From JACQXM01 sp964569425 (GTDB lineage Bacteria > Planctomycetota > Phycisphaerae > UBA1845): DNA of 64,000 bases. Made by a program: the position numbers and the translations under genes. The notes beneath the pieces were generated by a model. It did not search any database. It saw only the letters and a list, made by a program, of their open reading frames with translations, and was not told the origin of the DNA. Positions 45,620 to 53,692 of this stretch are shown piece after piece (the stretch's first letter is position 1; every line of letters starts with the position of its first letter). The stretch is taken from contig CAZMVD010000006.1 in NCBI GenBank assembly GCA_964569425.1, positions 1-64,000 on the forward strand. The letters run 5' to 3'.

Positions 45620-46369
45620 TCACCATCCCACGGCGTACCAATCGCCGCCGAGCGGGCGGACAAAGGCGTATCCCTCGCCGACCGCGGGCGGATGAGCGCG
45701 GTGCTCGAAGCCGGCACATTGCACCCGATCACCAAGCGAGAAACTGTTGCGCACGCGAAAGGCGACGTTACCGTCCCCGTGTTCAAAGACGCGCTGCACC
45801 CGGTAGAGCCCGACCTGCCGCGACCCGGTGCGCCCGCTCACACTCGCCCCCTGGGCGCGAAACTCGCCGGCCATGCGATCCAACGCCGGACGACTGACGC
45901 GAAACCGCAGCTGCAGCGGCGCCTGCGTGGCCGCCAGAATGACTACGACCAGAACGCAGCCGGGCAGCCAGCACCAACCCGCGCGCGCGTGCGATCGTGC
46001 GGTCGGGGCGTCACGCCGGGCGCGCGTACGATCCAGCCACACCGCCCCAACGCGCACCGCGTAATCGGCGACCAGCGCCAAGAGAATCCAGATGCCCGCG
46101 GCGACAATGGCGTATCCCGGGAATCCGGGCAGCGAAAGGTCGAACACGGCCCAGGCTGCCAACAGTAATGTGGCCACTTGAAACGAAAGCGATGGGGGGC
46201 GCGCCCGGCTGCGCCAAGTGCGATCTCCTGGCCGACGTGCATAGGTGGAACGGTCCGCCGGTTCAAATGACCGGCCGCACTCCGGGCAACGCGGCTCGGG
46301 AAACCCGCGAAGGGGATACGCGCATTGCAGGCAGTATCTTCCGCTCGGCGGCGGGTCTTCGATGTTCAT
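45620..46369 (-). CDS. Zinc-ribbon membrane protein (third family member)
   Basis: Unrecognised 249-aa protein. It begins with a CxxC-x11-CPEC ribbon (Cys13, Cys16, Cys28, Cys31; RYCLQCAYPLRG, RCPECGRSF) like the ribbons of the tandem pair at 1163-4012, but here the ribbon precedes the membrane helices. Two or three helices follow (VATLLLAAWAVFDLSL, YAIVAAGIWILLALVADYAV, LPGCVLVVVILAATQ) and then an ~80-residue domain, probably extracytoplasmic. ATG 46369 has AAGG close upstream; ATG 46384 is possible. Function unknown. Confidence 0.7.
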   Translation of the reverse strand: MNIEDPPPSGRYCLQCAYPLRGFPEPRCPECGRSFEPADRSTYARRPGDRTWRSRARPPSLSFQVATLLLAAWAVFDLSLPGFPGYAIVAAGIWILLALVADYAVRVGAVWLDRTRARRDAPTARSHARAGWCWLPGCVLVVVILAATQAPLQLRFRVSRPALDRMAGEFRAQGASVSGRTGSRQVGLYRVQRVFEHGDGNVAFRVRNSFSLGDRVQCAGFEHRAHPPAVGEGYAFVRPLGGDWYAVGW

Positions 46370-46819
46370 GGGACCTTGAACCATAGTAACGAATAGAATC
46401 GGAGGAGTAGTAGATTCGGGGATTGGGAAAATGTACCGTTCATTCTGCTGCCATGGGCGCCTTGATGCGGGTTTGCGCGGATTTGACGCTACAGATCCCG
46501 TCCCCATCTATCGTTACGAATTAGCCATGAACGCTATTTGCGGTTCCGCGGACACGCTTGAATCGTTAAACTGTCGCCGCACCAGAATGGGGCTAAAGAC
46601 CGGAATTGTTGACTTGCCAGCCCGGGATTGTGCGATAACAACGATTGTTCGCGCGGGCAGGAGCTTATTTCGGGCGGTTTTTGCACGCCGGCGACTTGTA
46701 GCCGCTTCGGAAGGAAATCGACCGATCATCATGGCCGAGGGAGAATCGGCGGCGGATTTCAGATACAATCGGGAAAGCGCCGCAGCGGCGCAGCGATCGA
46801 CAGGCAGGATGACCACCAG
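46370..46819. other. Divergent intergenic region, no gene seen
   Basis: About 450 bp. The frames reading into it from both flanking genes lack coding character. A TTGACT at ~46609 has no good -10 box at normal spacing. Confidence 0.5.
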
Positions 46820-48502
46820 ATGCCCATGGCGGATTCGCAGGCGATGCATGTCTTAGTGCTTGGGCACGCGCCCGGCGCGGAAGCGCTGGAACGCTGGACC
46901 ACGGAGCACGCGCACGTCGAACAAGTGGCGACGATGGAGGAAGCCCTGTGCGCACTTCGCAAGGGATCGTTCGACGTAGTCATCTGCCAGGCGTCGGAGA
47001 TTCTGGCGCTACCAGCGTCGTCCTTCAGTCACGAAGCGGCCGTCATTCTCGACGGCGTTAACCAGGGAGTGGGTATTGTCGGCGAAAGCGGTGAATTGGA
47101 GTGGGCCAATCCACGCCTGTTGAGCCTGCCGACGGAGGTGCGCGCCCGGGTGTGCCGGTGTTGTGCCGAGACATTCCAGCGTGCCCAGGAGGAGGCGCGC
47201 AGTGGGACCAACGGCGTGCGCGGCCGACACTTCAGCCTGGTGGTGGAAGGCGACGGACATTATGAGATTACCGCCACACCGGTGATGGACGTCCATCAGC
47301 GCATCACGCGCGTGGCGGCGGTGGTGTGGGAAACGACCGCGGCCGCCCGCTTGCAGGAGAAGCTGGACGCCATCGAGCGTGCGGGGCGCGAGCTGCTCAG
47401 TCTCGATCCCGATCAAATATCCCGCCTGGACGCTCACGAACGCCTTTCCCTCCTGGAACAGAAGGTTCTGCGTTGCACCCAGGAATTCCTTCGCTTCGAC
47501 AACTTCGAGATCCGCACGTTGCACAAGAAGACCGGTCAGTTGGAACTGGTGCTGGCGTCGGGAATGCCGACTCAGGTGCTCGAAGGAGAGATTTACGCAC
47601 GGAAGGAGGGCAACGGCATTCGCGGTTACGTCGCCGCCGAAGGACGCAGCTACATCTGCCCGGACGCCACGCGCGATCCGCGCTTTGCTCCCGGCATCGA
47701 CAACGCGCGTTCGTCGCTCACCATCCCCCTGCTGCTCCAGGACCAGGTCGTCGGCGTGGCCAATTTTGAAAGCACCCGATTGGCCGCTTTCAACGAGCAC
47801 GACCGCCAGTTCGCCGAAATCTTCGGTCGATACATCGCCCTGTCGCTCAACGTCCTGCAACTGCTGGTGTGCGAACGGCGGACCACCACCGGGCAGGTCG
47901 GGCGCAACGTGCTGGCCGAGATCACCGCGCCGGTGAACGACATTCTCACCGACGTGGAAGGTCTTCTCGAAGACTACATCGGTCACGACGATCTGCGCCA
48001 CCGTCTGCGCGGCCTGTCGGAGAACGCGGTGCGCATCCGTGATGCCATCAAGGAAATGACCTCGGCCAAACCCGGCGTGACCGGCGTGCGGCCTTCGGCG
48101 CCGCGGCAGCGCGATTCGCTGCTCGAGGGAAAGCGCGTGCTCATCGCCGACGACGAAGACCTCATCCGCGACACCGTCCGCGACGTGCTCACCGGGTATG
48201 GTTGTGCCGTCAGTACCGCGTCCGACGGTGCGGACGCCATCGCCCTGATCACTCAGGGGCCGTTCGACCTGGTGCTCAGCGACATCCGCATGCCGCGCAA
48301 GAGCGGCTACGAGGTCTTCGCCGCGGCCAAGGAGGCCAACGCGGCCACTCCCGTCATCCTCACCACCGGCTTCGGTTATGACCCCAACCACTCCATCGTG
48401 CGGGCGCGGCGCGAGGGACTTGCGGCGGTGCTGTTCAAACCCTTCAAGGTCGATCAACTGCTCGACGAAATCCGCATGGCGCTCCGCTCGGTGGCAAGCT
48501 AA
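46820..48502 (+). CDS. Multidomain response regulator: degenerate REC-PAS-GAF-REC
   Basis: A ~560-aa cytoplasmic signalling protein. Residues ~8-60 resemble a receiver lacking the acidic pocket (HVLVLGHAPGAE, FDVVICQ). Residues ~70-170 are PAS-like (ILDGVNQGVGIVGESGELEW). Residues ~205-350 are a GAF domain (GNGIRGYVAAEGRSYICPDA, RSSLTIPLLLQDQVVGVANF). Residues ~355-430 are a helical, dimerisation-like segment with no kinase His motif and no ATPase domain. Residues ~438-560 are a complete receiver (RVLIADDEDLIRD; phospho-acceptor Asp488 in VLSDIRMP; conserved Lys in FKPFK). No output DNA-binding domain is seen. ATG 46820 was chosen; 46826 and 46844 are alternatives. Confidence 0.85.
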   Translation: MPMADSQAMHVLVLGHAPGAEALERWTTEHAHVEQVATMEEALCALRKGSFDVVICQASEILALPASSFSHEAAVILDGVNQGVGIVGESGELEWANPRLLSLPTEVRARVCRCCAETFQRAQEEARSGTNGVRGRHFSLVVEGDGHYEITATPVMDVHQRITRVAAVVWETTAAARLQEKLDAIERAGRELLSLDPDQISRLDAHERLSLLEQKVLRCTQEFLRFDNFEIRTLHKKTGQLELVLASGMPTQVLEGEIYARKEGNGIRGYVAAEGRSYICPDATRDPRFAPGIDNARSSLTIPLLLQDQVVGVANFESTRLAAFNEHDRQFAEIFGRYIALSLNVLQLLVCERRTTTGQVGRNVLAEITAPVNDILTDVEGLLEDYIGHDDLRHRLRGLSENAVRIRDAIKEMTSAKPGVTGVRPSAPRQRDSLLEGKRVLIADDEDLIRDTVRDVLTGYGCAVSTASDGADAIALITQGPFDLVLSDIRMPRKSGYEVFAAAKEANAATPVILTTGFGYDPNHSIVRARREGLAAVLFKPFKVDQLLDEIRMALRSVAS

Positions 48503-48675
48503 TCCTCGCTTCGTGCCTCAGTCGGTTTAGATTCCTGCGCAACAATTCGGCAACATTTCACCGCAATGGGCGGCGGGCGCGGCTGGCGGACGCCCAGCGG
48601 TCCTGCGGCAACCGGGGCATCGACAAACCCCGCGGATCATCGGCCCCTTCCCTGCTGACAGGCATCGCCCTTTCC

Positions 48676-48704
48676 TTGCGTCTGTTTTTCCGCGTTGCTA
48701 GATT
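48676..48704 (+). promoter_or_regulatory. Sigma70-like promoter of moxR
   Basis: TTGCGT (48676-48681), 17 bp, TAGATT (48699-48704), ending 42 bp before the moxR ATG. Confidence 0.5.
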
Positions 48705-48746
48705 CCGCCCGGGAATTGTCCGGAACCATTGAGGAGTTCGCCAAGC

Positions 48747-49745
48747 ATGACGACAACCTACACCGATGTGCGCGCCGTGGCCGCGCAGGCCGAGGAGCGC
48801 AGCGCACCCTTTCGCCGTTTGCTCGATCAGATGCACCGTGTGATTGTGGGGCAGGATGTCCTGCTTCATCGCATGTTCGTTGGTCTGTTGTCCAACGGGC
48901 ACCTGCTTATCGAGGGCGTGCCCGGTCTGGCCAAGACCACGGCGGTGTCCTGCCTCGCGCGCGGCATTCGCACGCGCTTCCAGCGGTTGCAGTTCACGCC
49001 CGACCTGCTTCCTGCTGACCTGATCGGCACGCTCATCTACCGCCCCAACGACGGCACCTTTGCGGTGCAGAAGGGGCCGATTTTCGCCAACCTGATCCTG
49101 GCCGACGAAATCAACCGCGCCCCCGCCAAGGTACAGTCCGCCCTGCTGGAAGCCATGCAGGAGCGGCAGGTCACGATCGGGAAGGAGAGCTTCCCCCTCG
49201 ACGACCCCTTTTTGGTGCTCGCCACCCAGAACCCTATCGAACAGGAAGGCACTTATCCACTGCCCGAGGCCCAGGTGGATCGCTTTATGCTCAAGGTGAT
49301 TGTGGGCTACCCGTCCAAGGCCGAGGAGCGCGCCATCCTCGATCGCATGGCCTCCACCGCGCCGGACCTGGCCATCGAGCCGGTGATGGAGCCGCAGGAC
49401 ATCGCCGCGGCGCGCCGCGTGGTGGATGACATCTACGTGGATGACAAGGTCAAGGACTACATCGTGGACCTGACCTTTGCCACGCGCGACCCCAACGCTT
49501 ACGGACTGAGGATCGCCGAATGGATTCAATACGGCGCCTCGCCCCGCGCCACCTTGGCGCTCACGCTCGGTGCCAAGGCGACCGCGTTCCTGGCCGGCCG
49601 CGGCTACGTTACGCCACAAGACGTCAAGACCATCGCTCCCGAAGTGCTCCGCCACCGCATCATCATCACCTACGAAGCCGAGGCCGAGGAGAAGACCAGC
49701 GAAGACGTGGTGCGCGCGGTGCTGGAGCAGGTGGCGGTGCCGTAG
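48747..49745 (+). CDS. MoxR-family AAA+ ATPase
   Basis: A 332-aa chaperone-like ATPase. The Walker A motif is GVPGLAKTT (residues 57-65), with Walker B/sensor region LILADEINRAPAKVQSALLE followed by AMQERQVTIG, and ATQNPIEQEGTYPLPEAQVDRF, all hallmarks of MoxR. These proteins usually act with a DUF58 partner to mature or activate metal-dependent or membrane complexes. ATG 48747 has GGAG about 10 nt upstream and a good promoter. The partner gene starts 770 bp downstream because an inverted-repeat cassette with an S23 gene lies between; normally the two genes abut. Confidence 0.93.
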   Translation: MTTTYTDVRAVAAQAEERSAPFRRLLDQMHRVIVGQDVLLHRMFVGLLSNGHLLIEGVPGLAKTTAVSCLARGIRTRFQRLQFTPDLLPADLIGTLIYRPNDGTFAVQKGPIFANLILADEINRAPAKVQSALLEAMQERQVTIGKESFPLDDPFLVLATQNPIEQEGTYPLPEAQVDRFMLKVIVGYPSKAEERAILDRMASTAPDLAIEPVMEPQDIAAARRVVDDIYVDDKVKDYIVDLTFATRDPNAYGLRIAEWIQYGASPRATLALTLGAKATAFLAGRGYVTPQDVKTIAPEVLRHRIIITYEAEAEEKTSEDVVRAVLEQVAVP

Positions 49746-50510
49746 AAAGCTGAAACGCCGAAAGCCGAAACGCCGAAAAACAGGGGCAGCGACACGAATG
49801 GCCCGGGGGCCGTAGACGAGACCGCTCAAAGGGAGAAAGAGGGGTATGCCGAGACTTACCGGAGACCTCAAGGAGCGTGCGCTGCAATTCGGCGTAGATA
49901 TACTCGAATTGGTGACCCGGCTCCCGAACGACACGAGGGGCTGGGTGGTGGCCAAGCAGATGGCACGCTCGGCGACCTCCGTGGGGGCGAACATCTGGGA
50001 GGCTGATTATGCATACTCGGAAACCGATTTCGCGCATCGCCTGAATATCGCCCGAAAGGAGGCGGGAGAGACCATGTACTGGATCGAAATCTGTCGCCGT
50101 GCAGGACTGTTGACCGCCGATGCGACCGCTGGACTTTCCGCCGAGACCGATGAATTGCTTCGCATCCTCGGCACGATCGTGAAGCGCACCCAGGACCGTG
50201 TGAAGAAATGAGAGAGATTCAGTTGAAAGCCAGAGTGGACAACACCGACTGCATAGTCCGTTGGTTTGTTGCGGGCAATCGTTACGAAGTCGCGGAGCGA
50301 CACGCAACCCGAATACCTGGACAAATGACAATGGGCGGCACTTTCCAATACATTTCCGGCGATTTCCGGTCATCGACTAGGCCGTCCTGTGGTTCTCCCA
50401 GCGCCTGGGTCACGCCCAACGTAGACCCGTCCCTGCGCTATTGGAGCGCCATTCCCAATTGGACGCTGTTTCGGCTTTCGGCGTTTCGGCGTTTCGGCTA
50501 TTGGCGTTTC
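49745..50510. mobile_element. Inverted-repeat cassette carrying an S23 gene
   Basis: The left end (49745-49782) is GAAAGCTGAAACGCCG followed by further GAAAGCC/GAAACGCC units. The right end (50466-50510) is the approximate inverted complement. The cassette begins on the last base of the moxR stop codon and ends 5 bp before the DUF58 start codon. The same ends in the same orientation bound 6546-6773. No transposase is inside. Mobility is inferred from structure. Confidence 0.5.
49846..50211 (+). CDS. Four-helix bundle protein (23S rRNA IVS/S23 family)
   Basis: A 121-aa protein matching the four-helix-bundle family first known from intervening sequences in 23S rRNA: LKERALQFGVDILELVTRLP, KQMARSATSVGANIWEADYA, FAHRLNIARKEAGETMYWIE, and a last helix (DELLRILGTIVKRTQ). 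Relatives include Avd, which binds RNA in diversity-generating retroelements. The role of free-standing members is unsettled. AGAGGGGT lies immediately before the ATG. The gene interrupts a moxR-DUF58 operon and sits within inverted repeats, which suggests a transferable unit. Confidence 0.9.
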   Translation: MPRLTGDLKERALQFGVDILELVTRLPNDTRGWVVAKQMARSATSVGANIWEADYAYSETDFAHRLNIARKEAGETMYWIEICRRAGLLTADATAGLSAETDELLRILGTIVKRTQDRVKK

Positions 50511-50515
50511 TCCCC
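50212..50515. other. Downstream part of the S23 cassette, no further gene
   Basis: About 300 bp after the S23 gene with no conserved frame. It ends in the right inverted repeat, next to the DUF58 start. Confidence 0.5.
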
Positions 50516-51391
50516 ATGATACCCAAAGACGTTCTCAAGAAGGTGCGCCAGATTCAGATCCGCACGCGGCGGACGGTGAACGATCTGCTCGCCGGGCAGT
50601 ACCACTCCGCCTTTCGCGGGCGGGGCATGGAGTTCGAGGAGGTCAGCCCCTACCAGTTCGGCGACGACGTGCGCCTGATCGACTGGAACGTCTCGGCACG
50701 TTACGGCGAGCCGTTCATTAAGAAGTTTCGCGAGGAGCGCGAGCTGACCGTCATGCTGGTCGTCGATGCCAGCCCTTCGTCACTGTTCGGCAGCGTCCGG
50801 CAGTTCAAGCTCGACTACGCCGCGGAGCTGTGCGCCGTGCTCGCCTTTTCCGCCGTGCGCAGCAACGACAAGGTCGGGCTGATCCTGTTCAGCGACGAGG
50901 TGGAGCAATACGTCCCCGCCAAGAAGGGGACCCGCCACGTACTGCGCATCATTCGCGAGCTGCTCTACCACCAGCCGCGCGGCCGGGGCACCGACATCCC
51001 CGCCGCACTGGGGTTTCTTAACCGCGTCACCCTGCGCAAGAACGTGTGCTTTCTGGTGAGTGATTTTCTTGCCGTGGGCATCGAGCCGGCGCTGCGCATC
51101 GCGCGCCGGCGTCACGACCTGATCCCGGTCATCGTCAGCGACCCGCGCGAGCACCAGTTGCCCGACGTGGGGTTCATCGAACTGCAGGACGCAGAAACCG
51201 GCGCCACCACCCTGCTGGACACGCGTCATCGCGCCGTGCGCGAAGCCTACGCCGCGGAAATCGCCCGCCGCCGTGCCCAACGCGAATCGTTGTTTCGTCG
51301 AATCGACGCCCCCACAGTGGAGGTGCGAACGGACTGTTCCTACGTGGATCCGCTGGTTCGATTCTTCCACCGCCGTGAGCTGCGCCGTTGA
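50516..51391 (+). CDS. DUF58 domain protein, MoxR partner
   Basis: A 291-aa cytoplasmic protein with the DUF58 signature: YHSAFRGRGMEFEEVSPYQF, GDDVRLIDWNVSARYGEPFI, KKFREERELTVMLVVDASPS, then a von Willebrand factor A-like fold. The metal-site motif appears as DASPS, a variant of DxSxS. It normally works with MoxR. ATG 50516 is the family start (IPKDVLKKVRQIQIRTRR), but no ribosome binding site is visible, because low-complexity repeat DNA runs to 50510. The insertion may therefore have altered its translation. The gene is convergent with the amidohydrolase gene. Confidence 0.92.
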   Translation: MIPKDVLKKVRQIQIRTRRTVNDLLAGQYHSAFRGRGMEFEEVSPYQFGDDVRLIDWNVSARYGEPFIKKFREERELTVMLVVDASPSSLFGSVRQFKLDYAAELCAVLAFSAVRSNDKVGLILFSDEVEQYVPAKKGTRHVLRIIRELLYHQPRGRGTDIPAALGFLNRVTLRKNVCFLVSDFLAVGIEPALRIARRRHDLIPVIVSDPREHQLPDVGFIELQDAETGATTLLDTRHRAVREAYAAEIARRRAQRESLFRRIDAPTVEVRTDCSYVDPLVRFFHRRELRR

Positions 51392-51436
51392 ACCCGGCCG
51401 GCCACAAGCGATGACCGGTCCCCGCCGGCGCCTCGT

Positions 51437-53278
51437 TCAATTTCTCTTGTACACCACCTGTCCGCCAAAAATCGTCTGCCAGGCGGTGACGTCTTTCAGT
51501 CGGTCCCGGGGAATGGTCAGCGGATCTTCGGCCAGGATGACCAGATCCGCCACCTTGCCCGCGGCGATGGTGCCCAGCGTGTCCCCGCGACCCACGGCGC
51601 GAGCGGGGTTCACCGTATAGCAGCGCAGCGCCTCCTCCACATTGATGGCGCTCGATGCCAACCATACGTCACCGGCCAGCGTCCGCGAGTTGACCGCGGC
51701 GTCGATCCCCGCGAACGGGTTGAGCGTGACCACCGGCCAGTCGCTGCCGAAGCAAAGCAACGCCCCCGCGTCCAGCAGTTCCCGAAAGGCGTATGAGCCC
51801 TGCAGCCGATCGCTGCCCAGCGCCTTTTCAGCGTAGCGCCCGTCGTCGGCCTTGTGATAGGGCTGCATCGACGGCACCACACCCAGGGCGGCAAAACGCG
51901 GAATATCCTCCACCAGCAGGTGTTGGGCGTGCTCGATGCGATGCAGTGTGTCTTTCCGCTCCCCGGACTCGCGTGCCGCTGCATAAGCGTTCAGCAGCAG
52001 GTGATTGGCCTGATCGCCGATGGCGTGCATCGCCACCTGCCAGCCTCGTTCGTGCGCTTCGCGAATGTTCGAGCCAAACGACTCGGACGACGCGAACGCC
52101 GTCAACTGCCCCCGCGGATAGACCGTGGCCGGCGTCGCATCGGCAAACGGTTCGCGCATATAGGCCGTGCGGCTGCCCAGCGATCCGTCCATGTACGCCT
52201 TGAACCCCGCAATCCGCACCAGCCCTTGCGCGTCGGCGCCGGCGCGGGCACGAAGCAACTCGAAACTGCGGTTGTTGTTCTCGATCAGCTCGTAGTAGTT
52301 TTTCCAGTCATCGACTTGCAGATAGCTGGTGATGCGCAGCTTGAGCTTTTTGTGCGCGTAGACCATCAGGAACGTGTTGATGTCATCCAGCGTGCTCATG
52401 TCGTGCACCGACGTCACCCCCAGCGAATGCGCATGGCGCACGGCGCGGTGCAGCGCCGCCAACCGTTCCTCCACCGGCGCCGGCGGAATGCGCGCGCTCA
52501 CCAGTTCCATGGCCGATTCTTTGAGCACGCCGGTCGGCGCGCGCGTTTTCGGGTCGCGTTCGATCTCCCCCCCCACCGGGTCCTTGGGCCCTTCGGCGTC
52601 GATCCCCGCCAGCTTCAGCGCCGCGGAGTTGACCAGTGCCTGGTGTCCGTCCATGCGGGTCAGGAACGCGGGTGTGTCGGCGGTGATGGGGTCCAGCCAG
52701 TTTCGATGCGGCGGCTCCGGCTTCTCCCAGCTCTCCACGCTCCAGCGTCCGCCGAGAATCCACTGACCGGGCAACTTGGTCTTGGCGTCCGCTTCTATCG
52801 CCCGCAGGAATTCCTCCTTGTTCTTCGCCTCGCGCAGGTTGAGCCGCGACAGTTGAAACCCGCCGGAAACCAGGTGCGTGTGGCTGTCGGTGATACCGGG
52901 AATCACGCGCCGGCCGCCCGCGTCGATCACCGTCGTGCCCGGGCCGATATGCCGGCGAATCGTTTCGTCGTCGCCCACACCCACGATCAACGCGCCCGCC
53001 ACCGCGATGGCCGTCGGTTCGCGTCGTGGGTCCGACGCTTCTTTTGCCGTGTTGGCCGCTTCTCCATCGGCCGGGCCGCGTTCCTTGACGACGCCGGCGG
53101 CGCCGGTCCAGACTTTGGCGTTCACGATCACGAGGTCGGCGGGGCGCAATTGTCCGCCACCCTCGTCCGGCTGCGCCAGCGCACAGGGCGCCACGGTCAG
53201 CCAAACAGCGACCGCGGTCCGGCAAGACAGCAGGAAACGCGAAGCCTGGTTGTGGCAACTGGACGTCGAGAACATCAT
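51437..53278 (-). CDS. Exported amidohydrolase (YtcJ-like, Amidohydro_3)
   Basis: A ~613-aa metal-dependent hydrolase. An N-terminal signal (FLLSCRTAVAVWLTVAPCALAQ) indicates periplasmic location. The amidohydrolase pattern is complete: ADLVIVNAKVWTG at the start, PGITDSHTHLVSGG with the metal-binding His pair, GFKAYMDGSLGSRTAYM, MHAIGDQANHLLL, RIEHAQHLLVEDI and CFGSDWPVVTLNPF, then GRGDTLGTIAAGKVADLVIL. YtcJ-like enzymes hydrolyse unknown amides. ATG 53278 (or 53275) has GGGAG about 10 nt upstream. A charged insert (KERGPADGEAANTAKEASD) near residue 65 is unusual. Confidence 0.92.
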   Translation of the reverse strand: MMFSTSSCHNQASRFLLSCRTAVAVWLTVAPCALAQPDEGGGQLRPADLVIVNAKVWTGAAGVVKERGPADGEAANTAKEASDPRREPTAIAVAGALIVGVGDDETIRRHIGPGTTVIDAGGRRVIPGITDSHTHLVSGGFQLSRLNLREAKNKEEFLRAIEADAKTKLPGQWILGGRWSVESWEKPEPPHRNWLDPITADTPAFLTRMDGHQALVNSAALKLAGIDAEGPKDPVGGEIERDPKTRAPTGVLKESAMELVSARIPPAPVEERLAALHRAVRHAHSLGVTSVHDMSTLDDINTFLMVYAHKKLKLRITSYLQVDDWKNYYELIENNNRSFELLRARAGADAQGLVRIAGFKAYMDGSLGSRTAYMREPFADATPATVYPRGQLTAFASSESFGSNIREAHERGWQVAMHAIGDQANHLLLNAYAAARESGERKDTLHRIEHAQHLLVEDIPRFAALGVVPSMQPYHKADDGRYAEKALGSDRLQGSYAFRELLDAGALLCFGSDWPVVTLNPFAGIDAAVNSRTLAGDVWLASSAINVEEALRCYTVNPARAVGRGDTLGTIAAGKVADLVILAEDPLTIPRDRLKDVTAWQTIFGGQVVYKRN

Positions 53279-53421
53279 GGTGAAGGCGCTCCCGAAAAGA
53301 ATGGGCAAGAATCTTCCATCAGGGCCGTGAATGCACAACCCGGCCTCGCGCCATATACTAGCAACGGTCCTAGTCTTGGGAAACGCCGCTGCGCGCCGCG
53401 GACTTGAGGAGCTTGCATGTG

Positions 53422-53685
53422 ATGGAACGCGATCGAATCGAGTCGACACCGATCAACGACGTGAGAGAGTTACCGCCGGGCGCAGGGCTGAAGTGGGGCG
53501 GGCCTGCGTGCCCGTTGCCGACTGAGCAGGATATCTGCCCGCGCTGCGCGCGGGTCGCGTTGCGTCCGGCGCACTGCAAGCTGATTTGCGACGGCTGCGG
53601 CTACGTGGAAAGCTGCGAAGATATCCTACCCCACTACGCCGCGGGCCCGGGCGACTCCGACGGCCCGCTGTTTGTCTCGCCCTGA
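53422..53685 (+). CDS. Small zinc-ribbon protein upstream of pyrC
   Basis: Unrecognised 87-aa protein with a central four-Cys ribbon: CPRCARVALRPAHCKLICDG, then C and GYVESCEDI. It may bind zinc. GAGGAG lies upstream; GTG 53419 fits the spacing slightly better than ATG 53422. It ends 7 bp before pyrC, so the two are co-transcribed. A link to pyrimidine synthesis is only inferred from position. Confidence 0.75.
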   Translation: MERDRIESTPINDVRELPPGAGLKWGGPACPLPTEQDICPRCARVALRPAHCKLICDGCGYVESCEDILPHYAAGPGDSDGPLFVSP

Positions 53686-53692
53686 GGTCACC

